Shown: positions 18,436 through 27,090 of the stretch, one piece after another
Layout: every line of letters starts with the position of its first letter
How positions within the stretch are numbered: the stretch's first letter is position 1
Source of the DNA: Aphrocallistes beatrix
Taxonomy: Eukaryota > Porifera > Hexactinellida > Sceptrulophora > Aphrocallistidae
DNA length: 64,000 nucleotides
Reading direction: 5' to 3'
Assembly: GCA_963281255.1 (NCBI GenBank)
Contig: OY725501.1
Coordinates: 3,573,674 to 3,637,673, forward strand
Position numbers and translations under genes: made by a program
The notes under the pieces: generated by a model
The model's database searches: none
The model's input: the letters and a program-made list of their open reading frames with translations, nothing else
Told to the model about the DNA's origin: nothing

Positions 18436-19632
18436 TCAAACTCTGACCGAAAGAGACCTAACGAATTGGATGAAGCGAGGCCTCTGGTTACAATTGTGAT
18501 GTCTCGACTGCAAAGTAGCTCGATAATTCTCCATCAGAGGACGAGTAATCCAGTCGTTGACATGATTAAACCTTCTTCGTTTCTTGATCAAATCCACTAC
18601 AATCCCTATGGAAACAATTGAATATGCAAGAAATTGGAGTAAAAACAAAACGATAGCGATCAACATTTCAATGAGTAAACAGTATGAATTTATTAGAGCT
18701 AATTTAGCTTGAATTGGAGGTGCAATATTGAATGTAGGAAATATGCCGAAAGAAATGTAAGTCAAGTAGCATGGATTATATCCGAGAATGCTGATTGGAA
18801 TTCGGATAAAACTAACGCCATAGTTAAATACAATTAGAACAGTTAAAATTATAAAGAAAATTCGTGCCCAGAAAAACCTCACGACAATTCGAGATTTATC
18901 GAGAAAATCTTTCTGAGATGAATGTATGCGTGCTTCGTCTCTCCTTCCCTTCAGTAAGATGTAGAAAGATTTCGAGCAAGAAAGATAAACAAGAAAATCT
19001 AAAGCTGCAAAAGGGAAGTAGAGCAATTCACTCAAGTAGCAAGTCAGCAGAAATGATGACAAAGAGATCATGAGAAGAAGTCTTAATGCAAAGTATGCTA
19101 GGTATATCTTGATCCAGCGTTTGTAAGAGAGGTTAAAGAAAACTCTCCTCAGGATAATCAGAAATAAATTAACCACGGCTGGTATCAGACCTAAAACAAC
19201 AAAATTGAGATTGACAATGCCATCAAATATTATATGGTTTACACCTCTAAAATAAAGAAGCCATGGATCCTTAATGACACACGAAGTGCTTATATTGACC
19301 GAATTTGTGACAGAAAAATGCATATCAAATTTTCTGACATTTTCAATTCCCCATCCTACGGCAGTGAAGATTTCCAAAACTGACAGGATTAGAACGAAAT
19401 TGTATGTCATAGAAGTGATTTGTAGATTTTTCTTGACTTTATCCAAGTCAATTCGTAATATTGTGGAGAAAGGTACATTTCTGATCTCAGCTCTTATACG
19501 ATATTTCTGATAGAGGAAGTAAACAAAAACGAAAGACATAACGAACAGATAAGGACACACTGCTACTGCACAGAACTTGGAAAGAATGGAAAAAGGTTGC
19601 ATTTGGAAAGGATATCTGTATCCAGATCTCAT
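18436..19632 (-). CDS. Seven-transmembrane-like membrane protein, copy 1
   Basis: 398 aa, intronless, ATG at 19632. I do not recognise the family. Hydrophobic segments lie at about residues 24-44, 77-97, 135-160, 170-195, 200-222, 250-275 and 305-340, giving roughly seven spans with short basic loops (RRDEARIHSSQKDFLDKSR, KKRRRFNHVNDW). No signal peptide or classical rhodopsin DRY/NPxxY motif is evident. A receptor-like role is only a guess. It pairs with the divergent copy at 20368-21555; the first 87 residues are identical and the remainder about 85% identical. Confidence 0.85.
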   Translation of the reverse strand: MRSGYRYPFQMQPFSILSKFCAVAVCPYLFVMSFVFVYFLYQKYRIRAEIRNVPFSTILRIDLDKVKKNLQITSMTYNFVLILSVLEIFTAVGWGIENVRKFDMHFSVTNSVNISTSCVIKDPWLLYFRGVNHIIFDGIVNLNFVVLGLIPAVVNLFLIILRRVFFNLSYKRWIKIYLAYFALRLLLMISLSSFLLTCYLSELLYFPFAALDFLVYLSCSKSFYILLKGRRDEARIHSSQKDFLDKSRIVVRFFWARIFFIILTVLIVFNYGVSFIRIPISILGYNPCYLTYISFGIFPTFNIAPPIQAKLALINSYCLLIEMLIAIVLFLLQFLAYSIVSIGIVVDLIKKRRRFNHVNDWITRPLMENYRATLQSRHHNCNQRPRFIQFVRSLSVRV

Positions 19633-20367
19633 GTTATTTATACTTGTATGTGACAGAAAGTGATTTGGAGGAAAATGTTGATTCTTCTCAAATGAAATAG
19701 TAATCTATTTTACCTTACATTGAGAATAAACTTCTGTTGTGAATAATTAATGTTAACCTTTGGGATTTATTTAAAGAATGATCAAATAAGATTTCCTAAT
19801 CTACTGTATCTAACTTATCTTGAAAGTTATTAAGGAAGGGTGTAATCTCTTTATTATCAATGAAAGCACATTTGTACGAATCGAAACTAATATTCTTTTT
19901 AGAACACCAATTAAAGGATACAACCCGAATATTGAAATAATAAACTGTTAAACTTAAATATGGAAATATGTAGAATATGAATTTGACTCAATTAAATCAG
20001 GGTCAGGTGGGTTGGCATCTCTCCTAAATATCTCAAATAATGTAAGCATTTTTGTTCAATAAGTAGAAAGCAGTTCAGCGATATTTAATTGGTGCTCTAA
20101 AAGATTCATCAGTTTCGATTCGTACAATTGTGCTTTCATTGATAATAAAGAGATTACACCCTTCCTTAATAACTTTCAAGATAAGTTAGATACAAGTAGA
20201 TTAGGAAATCTTATTTGGTCATTCTTTAAATAAATTCCATAGATTAACATTAATTATTCACAACAGAAGTTTATTCTCAATGTAAGGTAAAATAGATTAC
20301 TATTTCATTTGAGAAGAATCAATATTTTCCTCCAAATCACTTTCTGTCACATACAAGTATAAATATA

Positions 20368-21555
20368 ATGAGATCTGGATACAGATATCCTTTCCAGATG
20401 CAACCTTTTTCCATTCTTTCCAAGTTCTGTGCAGTAGCAGTGTGTCCTTATCTGTTCGTTATGTCTTTCGTTTTTGTTTACTTCCTCTATCAGAAATATC
20501 GTATAAGAGCTGAGATCAGAAATGTACCCTTCTCCACAATATTACGAATTGACTTGGATAAAGTCAAGAAAAATCTACAAATCACTTCTATGACTTACAA
20601 TTTCGTTCTAATCCTGTCAGTTTTGGAAATCTCCACCGCTGTAGGATTGGGAATTGAATCTGTTAGAAGATATGATATGTATTTTTCTATCACAAATTCG
20701 GTTAATTTAAGCACCTCTTGCGTCATTAGGGATCCATGGCTTCTTCCTTATGGAGGTGTAAACCATATAATATTTGATGGCGTAGTCAATCTCAATTTTG
20801 TAGTTATAAGCCTGATACCAGCTGTGGTTAATTTATTTCTGATTATCCTGAGGAGAACTTTCTTTAACCTCTCTTACAAACGCTGGATCAAGATATACCT
20901 AGCATACTTTGCATTAAGATTTGTTCTCATGTTTGCTTTGTCATCTTTTCTGCTGACTAACTACATGAGTGAGTTGTTATACTTCCCGTTTACAGTGATA
21001 GATTTTCTTATTTATCTCTCTTGCTCGAAATCTTTCTACATCTTACTGAAGGGAAGGAGAGACGAAGCACGGGTACATGCACCCAAAGATTTTCTTGATA
21101 AATCTCGAATTGTTGTGAGGTTTTTCTGGGCACGAATTTTCATGATAATCCTATCTGTTCTAATTGCATTTAACTTTTGCGTTAGTTTTATCCGAATTCC
21201 ATTCAGCATTCTCGGATACAACCCATGCTACTTGACTTACATTTCTTTCGGCATATTTCCTACATTCAGTATCTCACCTCCAATTCAAGCTAAATTAGCT
21301 CTAATAAGTTCATATTGTACATCTATTCAAATATTAAACGCCATCGTTTGCTTTTTGCTCCAATTTCTTGCATATTCAACTGTTTCTATAGGGATTGTAG
21401 TGGATTTAGTCAAGAAACGAAGAAGGTTTAATCACGTTAACGACATAACTCGTTCTCTGATGGAGAAATATCGAGCTACCTTAGAGTCAAGACATCGCAA
21501 TTGTAACCGTAGGCCTCCCTTTATCCAATTCGTTAGATCTTCAATCAGAGTTTGA
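20368..21555 (+). CDS. Seven-transmembrane-like membrane protein, copy 2
   Basis: 395 aa, intronless, ATG at 20368. Same topology as copy 1: hydrophobic segments near 24-44, 77-97, 135-160, 170-195, 200-222, 248-273 and 302-338. It differs by about 50 residues, all after residue 87, and by two short deletions (SSQK to PK near 235; the Trp of NDWITR). Both copies keep every hydrophobic segment and have no stops, so both are probably functional. Family and ligand unknown. Confidence 0.85.
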   Translation: MRSGYRYPFQMQPFSILSKFCAVAVCPYLFVMSFVFVYFLYQKYRIRAEIRNVPFSTILRIDLDKVKKNLQITSMTYNFVLILSVLEISTAVGLGIESVRRYDMYFSITNSVNLSTSCVIRDPWLLPYGGVNHIIFDGVVNLNFVVISLIPAVVNLFLIILRRTFFNLSYKRWIKIYLAYFALRFVLMFALSSFLLTNYMSELLYFPFTVIDFLIYLSCSKSFYILLKGRRDEARVHAPKDFLDKSRIVVRFFWARIFMIILSVLIAFNFCVSFIRIPFSILGYNPCYLTYISFGIFPTFSISPPIQAKLALISSYCTSIQILNAIVCFLLQFLAYSTVSIGIVVDLVKKRRRFNHVNDITRSLMEKYRATLESRHRNCNRRPPFIQFVRSSIRV

Positions 21556-21926
21556 GTCTTCATAAAAATGATTGTAATTTTATTTTATTCCATGACACAG
21601 TATTTTTCAGTTGTGTTAGGTGCCCATAGGAGCTGCTGTATGTCCGTCTATATGTCTATACTATATATATAACATTTATGACCTTGTACTTTTCAAACTT
21701 TATTATATTCAGTTCCAAATAAATTGTAAGCATTGTATCCAACCAGTCTCGTCATTTTAACTGTAACGTAATACAATTAAAATAATTTTATTAACATTAG
21801 TTATGACGATAGTGATACTGACTGACAAATATCGTTCGGTTCATTACTGAGATCCTAATACACTAATACACGAAGGAAAATGAGTGATATATAAGAGATA
21901 TAGTCGTTGAATTAGTTAATGATAAG
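21556..21926. other. Intergenic, convergent 3' ends
   Basis: AT-rich; TCCGTCTATATGTCTATAC near 21642 recalls repeats elsewhere. No gene seen. Confidence 0.4.
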
Positions 21927-24146
21927 TTAAGGATGATAAGAAATTATTTCCTCTAACTCAGGAGGAAGAGAAGGGACAAACTCTCCAGGAAGGAGGTAAG
22001 CTCCCAAACTAGATAGGTCTACGAATATCTTGTAGTGATCGGACACCGTACTCTTGAGGTAATAATACCCAGTCGATTTCCCTGTCCCCACACGAGATCC
22101 AATCATCCGCTGCACCATCTGGCTGTGTACGTAGCGCCACTTTGTCACTTGATTGTCAATGTCTGTCAGGAGCAACAGAATCTGGAAGGGTTGGCTGAAA
22201 CGAGGAATTTCTCTGAGAATAGATATGTTTCGAATAAGTATCACTCCCAAATTAAGTGCTAAGACCCAGAGGAATGCTAACCCCCCTTTGATAGTGCTCC
22301 TCAGGATACCCAACTCATGGCCGCAGGAATTTTTTGTATTGGTTCTATGGGTGATAAGGTGGATGATATTTTTGGTTGACTTAATAGCAATGGTATTACC
22401 ACTTTTGTCCCCATTGCTGTCGGAAGTTCATAAAAAGTGAACCTCACAGACATAGAGGTGATGAAAATACACTGACACATCCCTGGGAGGATGACACAAT
22501 AGATTTAGATGTGTCATCCTTGGAATATTATCCTTCAATTCTACTTTTCACTTTCAAGGAATTAGAAAATAATTACCATATGTAGAGTGGCCGTTATAGG
22601 AAGTTCCACCGTGTTCACAAAGGTCAACTTATAATGAGTCATACTATGGCCTAAACTTGATTAGTTAAGTCAGTAAACAAATTCCATTATTGCGTTTTAG
22701 TAGTTAGGCTGATGCTTACCTATATACGTGTAGCATTAGAGCACCCATGAGAGCTTTGTGGGTGAATTTCCTCTGACGGGATTTGTACAACTCATTGTAC
22801 CTGTCTATGTCAAAAATATCTTGAAAAATGCTCTTTGTCTGTTCGATGGATTCTTTTATCAGTGTTTTTTTTCTCTCATCTGTCTCTTTCTCTAGCGAAT
22901 GTTGTTTACTTTTTACCATATTGTCAACAGCTTGTTTATAAGTTTCAAGGAATGAATGGTTCGTCTCTTCCAATCCTGGCGTCCGCTCTAACCATTTCTG
23001 AATGAGAGAACTGAGCGGTTCTTGTTTGGAGACTGAGGAGAGGTAATCTCGATGTTCTTGCTTCAATATCGAAGCTATAATCTCAGTAGACTTTCCGATG
23101 CGGTCAGTAGGCAAGAGTCCTAGCTTCGTTTCAAGTTCTCTAAACTGCCAGCTCTGGAACCCAGAGGCAGGGAATAGGTGGTCTCTGAATGATATGAAAG
23201 CCTGTGGTGTCATGGTTTCCAAGATTGGCATAATGTCTGTGACTGATTTCAAAATGAGAACAATCCTGTTCAGTCGCTGTACTATAACTAGAGTGTTCTT
23301 CTCGTCTACGATGTCTGATCTGAAAATCTCACAGATGGAGTCGATTTCAGTGATAACTTGCTTGAACCAGAGTTCATTAACCTAAAAGATAATGATACTA
23401 AAAATAGAACGATATCTCAACAAATGAACATACAGTCAGGGTCGCTTATTGTGAACCACCAGGGGACCAAAAAATCTGTTCATAATAGAGATACTTCATA
23501 TTAAGCGAACTTGATTCAATACAAATCCTATCTAAAAATTGGGACCAGGAGGTTAGTTCATAATAAACGAATTTTCATATTAAGCGGGTTCATAATAAGT
23601 GATCTGACTGTATGTAATAAAGTCAAGTATCAATACAAGACGTAGGCATTAGGTTTGAAACGGTCCAGTTGGGATAAAATTCTCTAAAAAGAACAGGAGA
23701 GATGGTTCTCTCTAGCCCACGCACCTATATTGTCATTCCCCCTCTTGCCTTCGCTTCGATAACAATTGTATTATATCCTAAATTAAACTTGAGAAACTGA
23801 ACCAATCAAATAGAGGAACTCATCATTGTTAGCCGTGACTAGACCATTGGGAGATTAGAATTTCCCGGTGGACCAGTAGATTGGCGGTAGAAAGTGGACC
23901 GAAGATGGGTTTTTTTCGGACCGATTTTTTAGTCAGTCTGTCACTGATTGCCAGTCTTATTAGCAGAAGCAATCTCACCTGATGGAAGATGATGAACAGC
24001 GTCTCATCGTGCACAGGAGCGCCGGTAGTGAGACTCATGGGTGACTGCGCTCCTAGGATTTTGTCTAACTGCAAATATTGATTGTAGTATGTCCCCTCAG
24101 GGTCTGGTAGGCCCGAGTCAGAGTGAAAGGGACATTTGCCTGACAT
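21927..24146 (-). CDS. TDO2: Tryptophan 2,3-dioxygenase, three exons
   Basis: Haem enzyme that opens the indole ring of tryptophan to N-formylkynurenine, the first step of the kynurenine pathway. Exons 24146-23979, 23381-22720, 22212-21927 join in phase to 371 aa. Family motifs: [26 protein letters not shown] (distal His), [65 protein letters not shown] (His of WRYVH is the axial haem ligand) and [17 protein letters not shown]. All key positions are present. It is slightly shorter than human (406) at both ends. Intron 1 holds a MITE-B copy. Confidence 0.96.
23433..23610. mobile_element. MITE-B in TDO2 intron 1
   Basis: CAGTCAGGGTCGCTTATTGT ... AGTGATCTGACTG flanked by TA (23431-23432, 23611-23612). 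About 178 bp, same interior (TGATTCAATACAAATCCTAT) as the other copies. Confidence 0.92.
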
Positions 24147-24184
24147 CTCGGCTATCTAGCTAGGAAAACTCATGGGTTTAGATC

Positions 24185-24385
24185 AGGGTATTATACAGCC
24201 TTTCAGAGATACGCTCCTAATCTAAAATTTCTAAAATTTCAACGCCTAAATCGATACATAGCATTATAATATTGGGTAAATTGGGTATTTTTCTGGATTT
24301 TCACGCTCTTAAACTATTTGTAAAATCATACGCATAAAGGAGTCTCGCGCTCCTAGATAATTCCTGGGTTTAGATACAGGGTGAT
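24185..24385. repeat. GGAGCG dispersed repeat, copy 1
   Basis: Runs from ATTATACAGCCTTTCAGAGA through GATACGCTCCTAATC to GCGCTCCTAGATAATTCC. The reverse orientation matches repeats at about 58040-58235 and 59698-59895. About 200 bp, noncoding, family unknown; in the promoter side of TDO2. Confidence 0.75.
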
Positions 24386-24696
24386 AGACCAATCAATTCT
24401 AAGAGATGGAGATATGTGTTTACAAAGGGAAGAGAGAAGGGTTCTAACTTTCAGAAATTAGCGTTACGTACGTAGTAGCTAGTTACTGACTCAAAAACAA
24501 GTTATAAAAAAAATGGCACATCGTACTGTTGATAATGTTGATAATTCAATACTGAGGTGTTTTATTGGGTAGTACTGGCGTTTAGAAAATCATCCTACAC
24601 TTTTATCATGCAGTCGTCATTCAGACATCTCACAAATGCGCCGCTATACATAAGTGTCTAGCACAGTGGGACCTATTTTGAATAACTGTACTAGAT

Positions 24697-24855
24697 CAGT
24701 GGTCCCCAATTTTTTTCCAAGCGTATCCCCAAACTGTTTTTGAATTTTCTGTGTACCCCCAACAGTTAACTCGTGCTATTATTAATAGTATGTTGATATA
24801 TAAAAGCGGCGTACACCCATGAGAAGCCTAGCGTACCCCAGTTTTAAAATCACTG
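24697..24855. mobile_element. Diverged hAT-like MITE
   Basis: CAGTGGTCCCCAATTTTTTT at the left and GTTTTAAAATCACTG at the right, with GTACCCC repeated inside. About 159 bp; no clear 8-bp duplication, so old or rearranged. Confidence 0.6.
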
Positions 24856-24995
24856 TGCTATACGATACTCACTTGGTATCGCGGCGCATTTATAAGATGT
24901 CTGGATGGCGACTACATGATAAAGGTGGAGGAAAATTAGAGTATCTTTTTGATATTTGAAATCCCTGTGGTAATATAATATAGTTTAAATTAACC

Positions 24996-25063
24996 TCCGG
25001 CCGTATTCACTAAGAACTTAAGATTGATCTTAGTGCTTAAGATCTTAGTGAATACGGCCGGAG
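24996..25063. repeat. Compact foldback element (CCGGCCGTATTCACTAAG)
   Basis: A 26-nt arm beginning CCGGCCGTATTCACTAAGAA is followed directly by its near-perfect reverse complement ending TTAGTGAATACGGCCGG. The 66-bp palindrome would extrude as a cruciform or transcribe as a hairpin. Confidence 0.85.
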
Positions 25064-25489
25064 CTCATCTTACCCAGTAGGCTATGATTATGTAATAAGA
25101 TCCATGTAATAAGATTCACATGTACTAAAACCCTTATTTGTATTCATGTGTATTCTATAGGTATAGTCTTTGAAGATTTACTTTTTATTGTATCAATTCT
25201 GCTAATGTGACGGCACTACTAAATGGCAGAATGCACATCTCTCAAGTTGCAGAATTGGGAGTACCTACTTCGCGAATATTGTAAGAAAATTTATATAATA
25301 ATCCAACATTGTCATTTAAATTGTGTTTATCCTCTTCAGTATAGCAGTTTATGGGCAACGTTTAAAATATCTGAAACCAAATAATTTTCTACCAATACCT
25401 AAGAACAAGTAGATAAAACGAAAATGTAGGAACTAATTTGATCAAAGCCATCGGAAGCGTGCGGCTAAGTTATTGCAATATATATATCT

Positions 25490-25720
25490 AAGTTGACTAA
25501 TTCATGAATTATCAATGAATTACTCAAAATTTGAAATTAAAATAATGAAAAAAATATTTGAAATTTCGCTTAGGGACTGAGCAATGTTAGAGGTATATAA
25601 CATGAGCAACCTTTTAACAACTTTTGGGCATAAAATCTGCACTAATGTTTGAGATTTTGAATAATTCATTAATTGAATAATTCATAATTCTTCATCATCT
25701 TTCAATGAATTAGTCAACTT
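25490..25720. repeat. Inverted-repeat element with AAGTTGACTAATTCAT ends
   Basis: AAGTTGACTAATTCATGAAT near 25492 is mirrored by TTCAATGAATTAGTCAACTT ending at 25720, with several ATTCAT/ATGAAT palindromes inside. About 230 bp, noncoding; probably a MITE next to the TA-rich repeat. Confidence 0.6.
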
Positions 25721-25729
25721 ATATATATA

Positions 25730-25748
25730 TCCTTACTATTAAAACTCG

Positions 25749-25799
<51 letters not shown>

Positions 25800-25981
25800 C
25801 AGTCATGGTCGCTTATTATGAACTCGCTTAATATGAACATTCGTTTATTATGAACTAACCTCCTGGTCCCAATTTCATTTTTTAGCTAGGATTTGTATTG
25901 AATCAAGTTCGCTTAATATGAAGTATCTCTATTATGAACAGATTTTTTGGTCCCCTGGTGGTTCACAATAAGCGACCCTGA

Positions 25982-26027
<46 letters not shown>

Positions 26028-26520
26028 GTAACGAATTTATTGAAGAAACTGCCAGGTGTAGAAAGCTGATTTTTGGTATGTGGGAGTCTTTTGGCTATGG
26101 CTCCAGTAAGTTCCGAGCTCAGAGCAAAATGTCGACTCATCATGGAATTATGACGTCATTGTCACATTTTTATAAGTTAAGCAACAGTTATTCGAGCATA
26201 ACTCAGCTATTATAGGAGATAGAAGGCTCAAATTTTAATAGAATATGTATACTAACATATTCCACATATGGTGCAACTCTCATCCAAATATGATGACTCA
26301 TCACTCTGTTATGACGTCATCATTACTCATCAAAATTTTTAAATTTGACAAATTTGGTGATTTTTCGAGTGATATCGATTTTAAAACTAAGATGGACATA
26401 TTTAGAGATGATATCTCCCTTATAATTAACCAATGGGAACCCAGGCGACCGAAGGGAGCCTCCCGCGGACACAAAGTGTTCGCCAGCCGCGCAGCGCAAG
26501 CAAGCGAAGCGCGCTTATAT
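25730..26520. repeat. Composite TA-rich repeat with GCGCGCTT end, copy 1
   Basis: Starts TCCTTACTATTAAAACTCG, continues as (TA)n, is interrupted by MITE-B (25800-25984), resumes as (TA)n, then unique-looking DNA (TTGAAGAAACTGCC...TATGACGTCAT...CCAGGCGACCGAAGGGAGCC) and ends GCAAGCGAAGCGCGCTT. The unit is repeated at 26536-26983. The family is unclassified; the GC-rich terminal hairpin recurs around 11660, 17510, 31650 and 39320. Confidence 0.75.
25800..25984. mobile_element. MITE-B inserted in (TA)n
   Basis: CAGTCATGGTCGCTTATTAT ... AAGCGACCCTGACTG within a TA microsatellite, which is an ideal target for a TA-specific transposon. About 185 bp. Confidence 0.9.
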
Positions 26521-26535
26521 ATATATATATATATA

Positions 26536-26983
26536 TATGTAACGAATTGATTGAAGAAACTGTCGAGCGAAGAAAGCTGAATTTTGGCATGTGGGAGTCT
26601 TTTGGCTATGGCTCCAGTAAGTTCTGAGCTCAGAGCAAAATGTCGACTCATCATGAAATTATGACGTCATTGTCACATTTTTAAAAGTTAAGCAATACAG
26701 TTATTCGAGTATAACTCAGCTATTATAGGAGATAGATGGCTGAAATTTTAATAGAATCTGTATACTAACACGTCTCACATATGATGCAGCTATCATCAAA
26801 ATTTTAAAAATTGACAAATTTGGTGATTTTTCGAGTGATATCGATTTTAACACTAAGATAGACATATTTAGAGATGTTATCTCCCTTATTATTAACCAAT
26901 GTGCCCCCAGGCGACCGAAGGGAGCCTCCGGCGGACACAAAGTGTCCGCCAGCCGCGCAGCGCAAGCAAGCGAAGCGCGCTTG
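26536..26983. repeat. Composite TA-rich repeat, copy 2
   Basis: Begins with TGTAACGAATTGATTGAAGA after (TA)n and ends GCAAGCGAAGCGCGCTTG. Nearly the same as 26028-26517 but missing an internal segment (the ATGATGACTCATCACTCTG part of copy 1). Frames in either copy are by-products of the repeat, not genes. Confidence 0.8.
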
Positions 26984-27090
26984 TATATATAATCATTAAC
27001 CGTTGGGAGCTATATTTAAATACGTAAATCAAAGTTTTCGTTTTAGATATCGCCATGTATTAAAATTTATTTATCGCTAATCTTCCACAG

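Larger units (their letters stand above)
18430..21563. repeat. Large inverted duplication (1.5-kb arms, about 0.16-kb centre)
   Basis: Arm 1 (about 18430-19918) is the reverse complement of arm 2 (about 20081-21563), covering both 7TM genes and about 270 bp of their 5' flanks. Landmarks: TAATCTATTTTACCTTACAT at 19701-19720 is mirrored at about 20282-20301, and TTTCGATTCGTACAA occurs at the centre edge in both arms. The two genes are therefore head to head, probably sharing the central promoter region. Confidence 0.92.

Noticed and set aside
25913-26654. Overlapping frames on both strands
   Set aside because: They are made by the (TA)n tracts and the composite repeat, and recur in each copy.
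24147-27090. A 5' exon of the RNF213-like gene in the repeat field
   Set aside because: I could not find a frame with module similarity and a GT donor in the right phase; it may be short or noncoding.
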